Assembly: GCA_948099385.1 (NCBI GenBank)
Contig: CANUEZ040000029.1
Location: 2,139,501-2,203,500, forward strand
Length of the DNA: 64,000 nucleotides
From: Fasciola hepatica
Taxonomy: Eukaryota > Platyhelminthes > Trematoda > Plagiorchiida > Fasciolidae
Reading direction: 5' to 3'
The position numbers were made by a program, and so were the translations under genes. The notes under the pieces were generated by a model that did no database searches, was not told the DNA's origin, and saw only the letters and a list, made by a program, of their open reading frames with translations. This document shows, in pieces, positions 1 through 9,945 of this stretch. The first letter of the stretch is position 1. Every line of letters begins with the position of its first letter.

Positions 1-1364
1 GAAAATTCATTAGCATTTTTCACATCTAAATGTCCAGCGCCACGAGCCTGAATTGATCCGGCGACACTCCGCTCATTGGACGAATGCCTTACCAACTCAG
101 TTATCACGATATCGGTGAGAACAACGCAAGTGGATACTTGGTAATGTTTAGTCAGAATTGAAATAAACGGGGTAGTATAATCGAATACACCGGGTCAAAT
201 TGCACATGCTGTCAAAATTATCCTACTTTCTTGTAGAAGTGATGAAATTTCAAATTACCATAAAACTGATCAGTGTGGGCAATGCGTCTAGATGCAGTGC
301 AGTTACCACATTTTATAATAGGTCATGATGAATTCATTCAATGATTACTGAAAAACGGACAGGGGTTTGAAATGAGCTGACTCAATTCAGTGGTTGTACT
401 GGAATATGACGTTGTGCAACAGGCAGTTGTTGTCACTTCGTTATTCAACTACATATGGTACAATTTTACACATCACACGAAACAAGAATGATGATTCAGA
501 GATTCGGGAGTGAATCTCTTGGTTAATCTATATTATTTTTTTCAAGTTATGCAATGAAAAACTTGAGGTGATTCTTTCCAGATGGCTCAGTCGTGGATCA
601 GTGAGAAATGCCAACCGCGATTCAGTTTACATGACTGATTGGAATGATTCTAATACTTTCCGCAAACTCATTAGCTCCGTCTACACAACTGTTCGATTGG
701 GCACATACTAGGCCGTCTATTCTCCGTCAAGAGCTCGTGGAACAATCACTCCGTGCTTTTATGAGCATTCCGCCTGACGTGGTCACCAATACCTGGGTGG
801 ATTGCTTACCACGAATGAAATCTGTTTTTGACCAATAAAATTGTCTGATTGCACAAAAGGTATCTAAATCAAACTCGTGCATCTACGACTGAGTCAGAAA
901 TTTCGGATCCTTTTTCCCACCTCCCTCGTTTCTTTCTTTTGACCTTCGGATGTGTGTAATAACTTGAAAGCAAATCGGAATTGAAAACAAGCCTCTGTTT
1001 TGTTTGTGAATTCTATCGTCCAAATTTGTTCTGAAACATCACCCAACTGATGCGATATGTTCAGGCTCAAAGTGCTATTTAAACTCTGTTTCCACGAATT
1101 CATTTTCCGTTTCTAGTTCAATAGTCGACGAACATTCCATCTAGAGTTCTTTCCACCCCCTTAATATTAAATTTTAAAAAATATGGAAAGTCAGTTTGCA
1201 CAATCATGAATAACAATCTGAGCTGTCGTTAATACCCAGTGAATATGAAAACATTTGAATGCAATCTAACATCAGTCAGTCAACGCATTCGGTCAAACAA
1301 AATGTGTTGAATGAGACTAGTAGGAGGTCATAATTGTTTGATGTGATCCATCGTGTAGTATCAA

Positions 1365-1505
1365 TGCTCAGCCCACCATTGAAATCCAATGAGGCACTGT
1401 ACAGCTGACGATTTCTAACAAGGATGAAACAGTAGTACAATCCTTCCACAGCTTTCCATAGTGAGTTGAGCATCGAAACTGCATGATGAATCAAATCACA
1501 CAAAT
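1365..1505 (+). repeat. SINE family A, body fragment with hammerhead-like core
   Basis: This piece shares its order of motifs with the elements at 1722-1905 and 9765-9945: a CTGACGA core, a loop containing TAACAA, GATGAAACAG, a GTAC site, then a TGAGTTGAGC...GCATGATGAAT tail. The tRNA-like head is missing or unrecognisable, so it is a 5'-truncated or degenerate copy. The ribozyme core (1405-1430) keeps CTGACGA and GAAAC, which fit the hammerhead consensus CUGANGA...GAAA. The flanking stem I is less clear than in the 1794-1840 copy. Confidence 0.65.
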
Positions 1506-1721
1506 CTAATCTCTTACTACTCATGTGCACACAATAGCTAGGCTCCACAGGTTGATTATAACCGAATGCTTTCGTTGTACTTAGACCTCTACAGTGAAGT
1601 CATTCATCAAGGGAGTCGACCACTGTACCAAAACCGGGTTGTTACCACTGAGTGCCGGTGACGGAAGGATGCTGTATCAGATAGTGTAGATGTTCAGCAA
1701 ACCGTTGAGAGCCAGCCGGAA

Positions 1722-1905
1722 TAGCATGGTGGTTAAATGTTCGACTCATGTTTGTTCACTTCGGGTTCCACTCCCTGTTGGGGCTCAGGGGATGCGCAGT
1801 GCTGATGATTCCTAACAAAGATGAAACAGTTGTACAGTGCTTGCACGGTCGTCGTTGGTGAGTTGAGGGTTTAAATTGCATGATGAATTGCATGATACAA
1901 TGTGT
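1722..1905 (+). repeat. SINE family A, tRNA-like head plus hammerhead-containing body
   Basis: A tRNA-like head (A-box-like TGGTGGTTAAATG near 1727; B-box-like GGGTTCCACTCCC at about 1763-1775) is followed by a body with a hammerhead-like core (1794-1840) and a tail ending near GCATGATGAATTGCATGAT. The same order occurs at 54300-54505 (the duplicate) and, more degenerate, at 9765-9945 and on the minus strand at 48843-48957. A Pol III-type promoter followed by a hammerhead is the known architecture of the schistosome S-alpha SINE-like family. Kinship to that family is inferred from architecture and motif order, not from an alignment. Confidence 0.7.
1794..1840 (+). ncRNA. Hammerhead ribozyme-like core, type I layout, in SINE A
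   Basis: In order: stem I 5' strand GCGCAGTG, core CTGATGA (1802-1808), stem II TTCC-TAACAA-AGAT, core GAAAC (1823-1827), a short stem III region containing the palindrome-like CAGTTGTA, and stem I 3' strand CAGTGC (1835-1840). Stem I pairs apart from one G-G clash; the related copies at 9835 and 48.86 kb have GCACTG, which would pair perfectly. Stem II has mismatches here, whereas the duplicate at 54391-54436 has a better one (TCC with GGA). Activity of this copy is doubtful, but the family resemblance is good. Confidence 0.6.
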
Positions 1906-2238
1906 TGAGTTCTGCTTGGCTGCCACCAACACTGGTCACGTGTCGTACACCTTGAATCTGGTTAAATCGAATCTCCGTCTAATCGTTAATGAATGAAACC
2001 GGTTAGTGAAACAGAATCATGTCAAACCGAACGACGGGAAATGGTTTATGATAAAGGATGGTGGCAGAGCCAAGCAGATTTCGAACAGACAAGTCCAAAT
2101 CACGTGATGAAACTGAGTAAATCATAAGACAAACACACAATGGGAGGAATCTCCTTCAATGATAAAATGAATTAAGTAATTCACCTCTTTATAGGACTCG
2201 AATAGCCCACTCTTCCTCTTTCTCCTCCGCTATCCCTC

Positions 2239-2249
2239 TGTGTATGTGT

Positions 2250-2292
<43 letters not shown>
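2239..2292 (+). repeat. (TG)n microsatellite, copy 1
   Basis: About 54 bp of TG dinucleotides with two TATG interruptions at the left end. The corresponding array in copy 2 (54835-54877) is about 11 bp shorter and has a TTTG interruption, so it distinguishes the two copies. Confidence 0.95.
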
Positions 2293-2293
<1 letters not shown>

Positions 2294-2464
2294 TTGCCGT
2301 TGAGTGACTAAAACAACTGTAGGCTCTGGAATTCGCTTCACTATTTTAATTCATTTCATATTTCTTGATATTTTCCCTGTCGTTTCACCTAGGCCACTGA
2401 TGACAGTATACAACAAGAATTCCTCACATAATGTTTATCATCTGGCTTGTTTGTTCATGCACAG

Positions 2465-2539
2465 ATTAAATCACATCGAAGCAGACGTTGTCAAGAAAGT
2501 GAAAGAAAAAGTACGCACATTTAATCGAATCCCTCCGAG
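2465..2539 (+). pseudogene. Frameshifted exon-like segment (copy 1 of 55049-55146)
   Basis: It follows a good 3' splice site (a pyrimidine-rich tract, then ATGCACAG) identical in position to that of copy 2. It reads LNHIEADVVKKVKEKVR and then loses 23 bp relative to copy 2, which shifts the frame to a stop at about 2555. After the gap, the original frame (LIESLRGQRLS) is still readable. If the copy-2 segment is a real exon, this one is inactivated. Alternatively copy 2 gained the 23 bp and neither is coding. Confidence 0.3.
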
Positions 2540-2780
2540 GTCAACGACTTTCTGATTTTGGATCGATTCTGTATTCGTCAAAACATCAAACCATAATTTA
2601 TAATCGAACAAATCCGTGTACTCAACTGGTGGATACTAGTTTATTCATAGAAACGTCCCGCTGTAGGCAATCAAATTATAAGTTAAATCACGTTCATGGA
2701 TGTCACCTGTTATTCCGATAATATAGGCACGTGAACTGTACGATCTACTTGCGAATTTTTCGAAGCTCGTCGACGTAACC

Positions 2781-2855
2781 TTGTAGCTTAGCTGATAGAG
2801 CACGTGTGGTATTAAGAAATGAGTGAAGTCCATGAGTGGGTTCGAACCAAATCGA
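2781..2855 (+). repeat. tRNA-like fragment with strong A and B boxes
   Basis: TAGCTTAGCTGATAGAG is an excellent A box and GGGTTCGAACC an excellent B box, 55 bp apart. The T-arm and acceptor stem do not pair, so this is a tRNA-derived SINE head or tRNA pseudogene. The duplicate is at 55388-55462, where the B box has decayed to GAGCTTGAACC. Confidence 0.5.
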
Positions 2856-4519
2856 GAACAACCTATTTCACCCATGTCTACCAAGTAAACATAGGAAGTT
2901 CTTCTTTACAAATCAACCGAGAGGTGAAAACTGCTGACTCAAATTTAAGGTGGCAGTATTTTTCTTGTTTCAAATACAAATATCGTTGCTCGTATGACTC
3001 GTTTCCACTTAATGTGAATCTACGAAAAACAATGTGCAATGTACTGAATCCATTCACATGTATGGTGACCAGTTCCGAAATCGAGCCTTTCCCGGAGAAA
3101 CCAAATTTCCCCGTGCAGCTTTTGGAGAATTGAAGCTGTGTCATGACCAGCACAACAGTTGTTGCGTTTCAGAGAATTTCACAATAGGCAAATGGAATAA
3201 TGCAGAATTTTGTAGTAACAATTGTGAACCATAGCAGATGTTTTCAGAATCATTCTCCCTCAGTTGTTTGGATGACATGTTAATTTCATCGGCAGTGTCA
3301 TCTTACTACACACCCCAACTGAACTGGAATTTCGGTTTAAAAACGTCCCATTTACTGTCCTTCACATTCGGAATTGGGTAGCTATCGAACGCCTGTAGAT
3401 GTTATCCCAATATTTGTGTTCAAACATTTCAGATCTTAGTATACCTGGAAAAATTCTTCCTTCCTTTGAGAGAGAAGTGGGGGAAGTTGATGCTCTGTCT
3501 CAGAATCGGTCTTTGGATGAGGAAAGCGAACTGCGTTGCACATTCTGACTGCCCACTATCTGCCACTTTTGTACCAATCACACAAGTGGTAAAGAGTAAC
3601 CGTTAACCCATTAGTTGCAGGTTTCCCGTAGACCTCCGAGGAGAAGGAATCGGTAGTATGTTGTGTTGCAGCTAATAAAGTTACGTTATCCCAAATAGAG
3701 GCCATGATCGATCATGCACAGGGATAGCTGTTGGGGGCAGTATAGAACAATTCCCAAGTTAGTCGCAAACCATCATCTAATTGTAACCGACCAAAACCCT
3801 CTATGTGGCTTCGAAGCTCAGTTTTTAGAGTGTGTATGTTATTAGACCGATGAAGGCTTGATATCCTTTACATTGCACGCTTATACGAAAGTGTGGTGGA
3901 AGGGGTATACTCCATCACCTCAAAGACCCGATGCACTATTAGGGATAGGCAGCAGCCAGACCTTCAGACCCGGAGAGGCGCTGAGCCACATAGTAGCAGG
4001 TTAGGTAAAGATGCGCACGACAGTGGGACATTTTCCCCGTAACTAAATAATGTACCCCGAGAACAAGTTCACGGGAGATGTCAACCGATGGTTGTATCCA
4101 CTGGATTTAACCTAGTCCGGAAAATACTCATATCCTTTTACTTATTCGAAATCCAAATTTTCCAGACAAGCAAATTGTCACCTCGGAAATTCGTTTCAAC
4201 AGTGCTGGTGTGGTATTTTCGGCACTGTTAGATTTCGTGATGATAGACTGAGTTCCACCGATCTTTTCGGGGTGAAAATCACTCTGACTAGAACTTCCTG
4301 AACCTTTCCATGTGAGGCCAATACGAGAAACAATCTCTGAAATATATCTCCTATTTTTCTGTTTTTTTCTCTTTCAATCAAAATGTAATTCCACGACATT
4401 TTCTACTCGAACTCTGTTCGCGGCACTGCAGAGTAAGATCATCAGTACAATTATTACCACGATTTTATTTTTAAAGGGCGTTCTTCGCCTGCTAACGCGC
4501 CAAATTGGAATTCGATCAG

Positions 4520-4592
4520 GTGATGCAAAATGCACGAGCACTACTGAAAATTGGCATCAAGGAGACCTACAGCTTTTCCCATCAAGCTTTAG
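4520..4592 (+). CDS. Candidate short internal exon (copy 1)
   Basis: A branch-point-like TGCTAAC lies 30 bp upstream of acceptor TTCGATCAG, and a consensus-like donor TTAG|GTAAGA follows at 4593. The 73-bp interval encodes VMQNARALLKIGIKETYSFS and continues HQAL. In copy 2 the left end is replaced by an 85-bp segment, but the right 50 bp and a weaker donor (GTAAAA) are identical. No homologue is recognised. At this length chance is a real possibility. Confidence 0.25.
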
Positions 4593-5319
4593 GTAAGACC
4601 TCCAATTCTGTAGCCACGATCTGCAGTCCTTTAGCCTTGACGCATACGTTTTAGCCATGCTTCTGGAAGCCAGTCAGATCAGAAGTATCCGAATATTGGA
4701 ACAATTTGCATTTTTATAAAGATGGGTAGTGCAAAGCTGGTTGAACAGATGAGGTGTGACGATCGTATTCTTGGCAGCTTACCGTGGTAATGGTATCAAA
4801 TGCTGTACCTTATACGGTTCTGAGAAGGATCAGTTAGTACATCCGTATCGCCAAACCACATGGCACAGCCCGGCAGAACAACTGCGGGTTATGGCTAAAA
4901 TTTCGTAGGAAGAATGCATCATGGGTTTTTCAAAATATATCATGCCGAAACTATTGAGTGTGGGAAAGTATTCAATTTGATCCTCAATGCTTTTGATTAC
5001 TGGCATTGATCCCAGCTCATCTGGATGGCGATTTCATAAGGTCGTGTTCACTGAGAATTCGACGTTTAGACCGTCAACGTTCCAGCATCAGTAATGGTCA
5101 TTTCGTCGTAGGAATGGAAATATTCCATTTCGCATTGGTGAAATCGTTTCTAACTTTCATCGAGAAAACGATAAATGGAATCACAACTATTCCGAGATGA
5201 TACTTAGAAGACAAATTAATATTGAAATGCGTCATATCAAGTGAGGAGACGATTTTCCTGCATTTCAGTATAGTATTTATTGCACAACAATACAGACGTT
5301 CTAAAAGGCTTGTGTGAGG

Positions 5320-5463
5320 CAACAATTTTTGAAAATATTGAAAAATAAATGGGAAAATTACAACTAATTGAGAAAGATGTTGAGAAATAAATCTTTCCTT
5401 CTCACTAGTTTTTGGCATTTGCTTAGGGGAAACAGTACTGATCTTCGATTTATTGTTGGGTAA
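5320..5463 (+). other. Segment of about 143 bp present only in copy 1
   Basis: Copy 2 joins AGGCTCTTGTGAGAC to AACAACAGCAAGAAAA (around 58005-58025) without this AT-rich stretch. The segment has no recognised motif. Its ends show no target-site duplication, so a deletion in copy 2 is the simpler reading. Confidence 0.8.
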
Positions 5464-5680
5464 CAAAGGCAGCAAGAAAAAAAAATATGCACTTCAACGC
5501 ATACTCCCAATAGGCGCTTGTCTCTCTGAATAAAACCACATCATTCAGTGGAAAACTATGGCATTTAGACAAAAATAAGGTACACAATTATTGATAATGA
5601 ATAAATTATTCAGAACAACTGAATTGCACGAAGCCAAGTAATACCAATCCAGCAAATTGAAACGGAACTTCGAGGATGGC

Positions 5681-6308
5681 CTATTTGCGTAATCTTAAAC
5701 ACAATTCTGAGCGGATTAGTTCAGGCATTAGGCACGAACCACCAAGATGCCAAATGGCACTTCTGCTTTCTTTCATTGTTTTCTTGTTCTCTGCCTCTTG
5801 AGTAATTGTGTTCGTGATCGAATCAATTTGTCTGGATATGTAATACGGTAATGATATGATTTTCTCGTCATCCGAAGATGACAATACGAAGATAGAATTG
5901 AATATGCCAGACGGATATTCTGAGGTGAAAACGCCGGGCATTTTCATCGCGTTAGCACCACAATAGCTGGCTGAATGCACGATTCGGAAGGAACTGTGTG
6001 TTCGCACTTCGTTCGTTTTTAGTAAGTGAAAATGCAATCTCATCTAAGTGGACCACTTCCACGTCCAAACTGCGTCGCCGGTATTTTGGTTTCCCGTATG
6101 AAGATGCCTCAATAAAGAGGTGGCAATCAGGAGAGCAATCCCCTTGCATCTTGTACAGTGACATAGATATGCGCGAGAAAATACTCATATCATATTCTTT
6201 GCAAACACCCATTGACAGGAGTGAGATATTCAAGTTTGCATAAATATTCGATAATCTCTGAAGCCTCGATAAGGGGCCAGAAATAGTGCTTTCAGATATG
6301 AGAAACAA
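5681..6308 (-). CDS. Candidate minus-strand coding region, two overlapping frames (copy 1)
   Basis: Two minus-strand frames overlap: 6308 down to 5952 (118 codons) and 6043 down to 5681 (120 codons). The second reads GVFTSEYPSG, then LSSSDDEKII, SITNTITQEAENKKTMKESR and IWHLGGSCLMPEL. A switch of frame near 6000 would require a splice (branch-like TTACTAA and acceptor ACACAG are present at about 6000) or a frameshift. In copy 2 the first frame is broken by indels and a stop, while the second extends eight codons past the TAG that ends it here. By-eye substitutions are mostly amino-acid changing, so there is no sign of purifying selection. Product unknown. Confidence 0.25.
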
Positions 6309-6614
6309 TCAATTACATCTACACCGGTCGAGCGATTTCTGTCGAATCCCTAAGATCACGTGGTAACCATATATCTAATTAATTATAAACTGATTTATCC
6401 TAATACCTTTAACCGGTATATGACTCAGCTATTACTTGTACTTTGATGATACCGCCCAACACCATTCGCTTCACACCAGCTTTTGCAATGTACCAGTTAT
6501 ATGAGGCAAAGAGCAAACGACTGGACAGTTTTTCAACTCATCTACTAAACTAGCAAACGGCCCAATGTGCCTCTATATAAACAGTAGTGCAAAATAAACA
6601 AAGAAATTTTCCAG

Positions 6615-6830
6615 AATGGAGAAAAGTAGAATCAAATGACAGATCACGAACTGTGTATGGTAGCCAAATCTTTTCTACTGGAATAAACAACCGAGCAATC
6701 TGTCCAGGCAGAGTGCACTTCGGATTTCTACTCAGTGCTCGAAACTTGATGTGTGCAGTTATTATTTCTTCATTTGGAAAATATGGTTTCGGTGTTGCAG
6801 CCTTCAGAAGGATTGTCATTTCGTCCACAG
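6615..6830 (+). CDS. Best candidate internal exon of the window (copy 1)
   Basis: The acceptor AAATTTTCCAG and the donor CCACAG|GTAAGT are both close to consensus. The 216-bp interval is open in one frame, with phase 2 at its start and one base left over at its end. It encodes about 71 residues including WRKVESNDRSRTVYGSQIFS and SSFGKYGFGVAAFRRIVIS. No domain is recognised. The opposite strand is also open (6840 down to 6550) and reads protein-like, but it lacks a matching splice acceptor, so plus is preferred. Copy 2 has a stop, a 1-base loss and a donor change, suggesting that it no longer works there. Confidence 0.4.
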
Positions 6831-7103
6831 GTAAGTCCAATAATCACCTAATCATCCAAAGTGGACAGAAATCAAAGCCAAAAGACAAGGTTGATATTTT
6901 TCATGCACAAAACGTTGCAAACATTGTATATATGGAAGTGACTAATGACCGATAAAACCCGTTTTGCACGTGGTAGAGAGAGAACAAAGCAGTCCTAGGC
7001 ATAAAGAAACAATCCCAAAGAGAACTTTGTGAATTAATTTGTCGAGAACGAAGGGTAAAATAAGAGACCACTAAGTTCAAGAAACAAAACCCAGATCCCT
7101 TGG

Positions 7104-7563
7104 TTACTCACGGGAATTAGGCTTTGTCAATAATGAAAACTTTCTCTTAGTCAACAGCGATGAAAACGAGCACTGCGGATGCTTACAACCGATTTCTCCA
7201 TAGGTCGAAGAATGCGATATTTCTATAAACAGTTCCAAATTCTCTCTATGCGCCAAATCCATTGGGTTCCATGTTACTGTCCACCCAATGAAGGCAATCA
7301 TACAATAGAAGGCAAAGTGGATGCAATTCACGAATTCCAAGAAACGGTTATTCAAAAGTCTGCGACGTACATCGAGAATTGAGAATTTCTGCCGCCGATT
7401 TATCCCAAATGAATAAATATCTAACAACTAATATACAAACTTCTGAAAAGGATTTACGCACACTTAACAAATGAGTCTTCTCCCATTCACTTGAGTTCGG
7501 GGATAATCCTCCCAAAAAGCTGTGAGTTCCGAACAGCGGCTGAATAGTAACGGTACAAAACAA
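7104..7563 (-). pseudogene. Minus-strand frames, frameshifted relative to copy 2
   Basis: Two minus-strand frames (7563 down to 7348 and 7427 down to 7104) correspond to one continuous 152-codon frame in copy 2. A 1-bp length difference around 7375 separates them here. The downstream part contains FAFYCMIAFIGWTVTWNPMD and LAHRENLELFIEIS, faintly like an ankyrin repeat, but too little to call. Changes between copies in this part are nearly all amino-acid changing. Confidence 0.2.
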
Positions 7564-7882
7564 CCACTTTCATATTTAACTCATGAGGTGCAACTGGGGC
7601 AAGCCCATTATAACACTTTTGCCGCAAACAACTTGCAATCTACTTTGAGATAAAACATGTTCCTCATATTCTAGGGATAGAATCTACGTCACCCACACCG
7701 ATCATTAACCTTCGATCTATGCGTTGGCTTAGAAAGGTGGTCGATGTTGATTGTGAGATACCCCACATCTCGATCACGTCTCATAGTTTCCAAGTGACAA
7801 CGAACATACTCATGGATCTATAAACCTCGTGGATTGCGAACTCTAATCGCCTTGATCTCCATTGTATTGTGGGGGTTTTCAG

Positions 7883-8141
7883 CCAGCCGGGGACAATGGA
7901 AGCTCAAAAGATTGACAAAGAACTACCACAAAGCCGCTTTCAGCCATGTCTAACACTGAGTGAATCAAAAATTGGAAATGAAGGCTACAGTGAGTGTAAT
8001 TTTTCTCCAACCAGACTCGAACAATTGCTTTTCCCTCCGTATTGCCAAACAGTTTTCTCATTTTTTCTCGTCCAATGTCTTGGCTTGAAAATTGTGCCAC
8101 TTCCGAGCTTGATTCCCAACATCAGGTGTGGGAAGAGATAA
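7883..8141 (+). CDS. Candidate terminal exon (copy 1)
   Basis: The acceptor GGGGGTTTTCAG precedes an open frame reading QPGTMEAQKIDKELPQSRF and ending at a TAA at 8139-8141 after PNIRCGKR. Against copy 2 I count about four synonymous and four amino-acid changing differences over the frame, slightly more synonymous than neutrality would give but too few to conclude. An alternative donor (CTACAG|TGAGTG) lies near 7990. Product unknown. Confidence 0.25.
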
Positions 8142-8424
8142 CTCAAACCTGTCATTTGAAAACAAGATCAACCGCCCTGCATGAACATGTTGTTTTAGCC
8201 ACCTAAATATAATACGTTAATTTCCAACGGCCTCAGAAATATCGTTTAATTCCTGTACCGATCACTTCTCTCGCTGTTCAATGGCCGTTCAAATTCCAAA
8301 CACGGCTTTTGAATCCTTCTGTGCACCCATAAATTTCTTCGTCTTATGTCACTTATATCGTTTATAACTTATTACATTTTTACTCCCTCCAAATCATACA
8401 ACGTTTTAGGAAATCAGCCGCGGC

Positions 8425-8520
8425 CAATTTACAGACCAGCGGCAGTGCGCGGATTTGAACCCCGAGACGAGAGAGTCTAAAGTCCAGTATGTTGGCTGTT
8501 TGACCACCACGGCATTGGTG
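8425..8520 (-). repeat. tRNA-derived SINE fragment (family C)
   Basis: Minus strand: CCGTGGTGGTCAAACAGCC (A-box-like) and CGGGGTTCAAATCC (good B box), then GCGCACTGCCGCTGG. A second, more diverged copy lies at 40385-40472 in the same orientation. It is not an intact tRNA: the acceptor stem and anticodon arm do not form. The left edge of the nearly identical tract of the duplication (about 8437) falls inside it. Confidence 0.55.
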
Positions 8521-9357
8521 TTTAGCTTAGGCCCAGTCATTCGCGACTGCAACCACTCTCTCACATTAAAGATTATTTGCAGACCTTTAAATCACTCCTC
8601 GTTCCATGAACTTGTAGCAGAGTATCATGAACAAACAAGAGCCCTTTTATATTCACTTCCCATGAGTCAATAACTCTGTTGTCACTAATGAGGCCTATTC
8701 AAATCACCCTAAAGGAATGATTCGACTTTCGTCCAGTAGATATAGCATTTGGCACAACACTTGCACTTCTTGATGAGTTAAATTCACCGAACTTCCGTCG
8801 TTGTTACCCTTTTCGCTTTTGTCCATCAAATGATTCTCATAGGGCATACCACGTGCAATCTAAGCCTGCAAACACATCCATCCCACTCCCCTACTCGATG
8901 ATATAAACAGTCACTTTAAGTTAGGACTACGGCGTCGGATTTCTCCAAACAATACCCTTTCTCTTGAGAAATCCGCTGTCAAAACCCCGTCACTATCGAA
9001 TGGTCAAAGTTAGAAACATATTCACCTAGATCCTTCATCGAACTAAGCTTTGTATTGCATCTTGTAGCGCATTCTCGTAGGAAGATTGCTAAGCCGGTTC
9101 GTTTTATGTTAATCCAGTATACTTATAAACACCAGTATTCATTTGGCCAACTGCCTGTGGAGAGAACATTATACAAACGTGTAGTCATTCTTTCTGCGAT
9201 TCTGTACCGTCTCATTTTTGACACCCCATAGGCCATAGAATTTTCTCTGTGGAGTTCTGATTTGTACAAACCTAATCGCTTCAAATAATAGTCGGACCGC
9301 TAATCAATCGACCTTACCTACTTCCATCTACTTTTTATTCTGATCAGGTTGAACTAG

Positions 9358-9711
9358 ATGCGTTTAGGATTTACTCGCATCACACAAACGCAAAGCAACG
9401 CATACGCCATTTCATTTGTGTATCTCTCGTTAGTCAATTCTTTCAGTTGGTGGTCAGTTAATGACGTGATAAGAAGTCAAGAAAACCTGGACCAGTGGAC
9501 TTGGCCAAGCAGGATGTGTGAAAATTCCACGAGACTCGCGCACCAGACGGTTGGACAGACTGTGATGTGGCTCGTTGTCGCGATCAGTGGCGTAGTTCCA
9601 TTCAGGATCTTTCTTTGTCTTCGTGATTTCCGCTTATTACTTTATCATCGGCTCATTTTCACTTTGTGCTTTTATTCATTTTGCCCTCGAACTGACAATG
9701 AGACGAGGTAG
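9358..9711 (+). CDS. 117-codon frame in the nearly identical tract (copy 1)
   Basis: An ATG-started frame with two hydrophobic stretches (AYAISFVYLSLVNSF and VMWLVVAISGVVPFRIFL) that could span a membrane. Its copy at 61915-62268 differs by one residue (T to P near the C-terminus), which merely reflects the near identity of the whole tract. No splice or promoter evidence and no family were recognised. Confidence 0.2.
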   Translation: MRLGFTRITQTQSNAYAISFVYLSLVNSFSWWSVNDVIRSQENLDQWTWPSRMCENSTRLAHQTVGQTVMWLVVAISGVVPFRIFLCLRDFRLLLYHRLIFTLCFYSFCPRTDNETR

Positions 9712-9764
9712 ACATCTTGTGTTGTTGAGGCAAATGAATCCGTTCAGATTCAGTCTCCGGATGA

Positions 9765-9945
9765 CTCAATGACAGGGTGCGTGACTGGCAATCGTACAAC
9801 CCAGGTTCAACATCAGGCTGAGAATTAGTAAGCATGCACTGCTAAAGGTTCCTGACAAATCAGATAAAATGGCTGCACGATGTTCCCGTGGTTTCCAACG
9901 ATGATTCGGGTGTTAATAGTGCTTGATGAATAATTGCACTTTAGA
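9765..9945 (+). repeat. SINE family A, degenerate copy
   Basis: The order of motifs matches 1722-1905: a B-box-like CAGGTTCAACATC, GGCTGAGA, then GCATGCACTGCTAAAGG, TTCCTGACAAA, AGATAAAATGGCTGCAC and a TGCTTGATGAAT tail. The hammerhead core is lost (CTAAAGG for CTGATGA, TAAAA for GAAAC), but the stem I 5' strand GCACTG is kept. It lies inside the nearly identical tract of the duplication, so its copy at 62322-62502 is almost the same. Confidence 0.6.

Noticed and set aside
2781..2855. Functional tRNA gene
   Set aside because: A and B boxes are good, but the acceptor and T stems do not pair and the duplicate has a decayed B box.
7104..7345. Ankyrin repeat in the minus-strand frame
   Set aside because: Only a short stretch resembles the repeat. 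Key consensus positions are missing and the substitutions look neutral.
8455..8673. 72-codon frame identical in both duplication copies
   Set aside because: Identity reflects the homogenised tract. The frame overlaps a tRNA-derived SINE fragment and has no other support.
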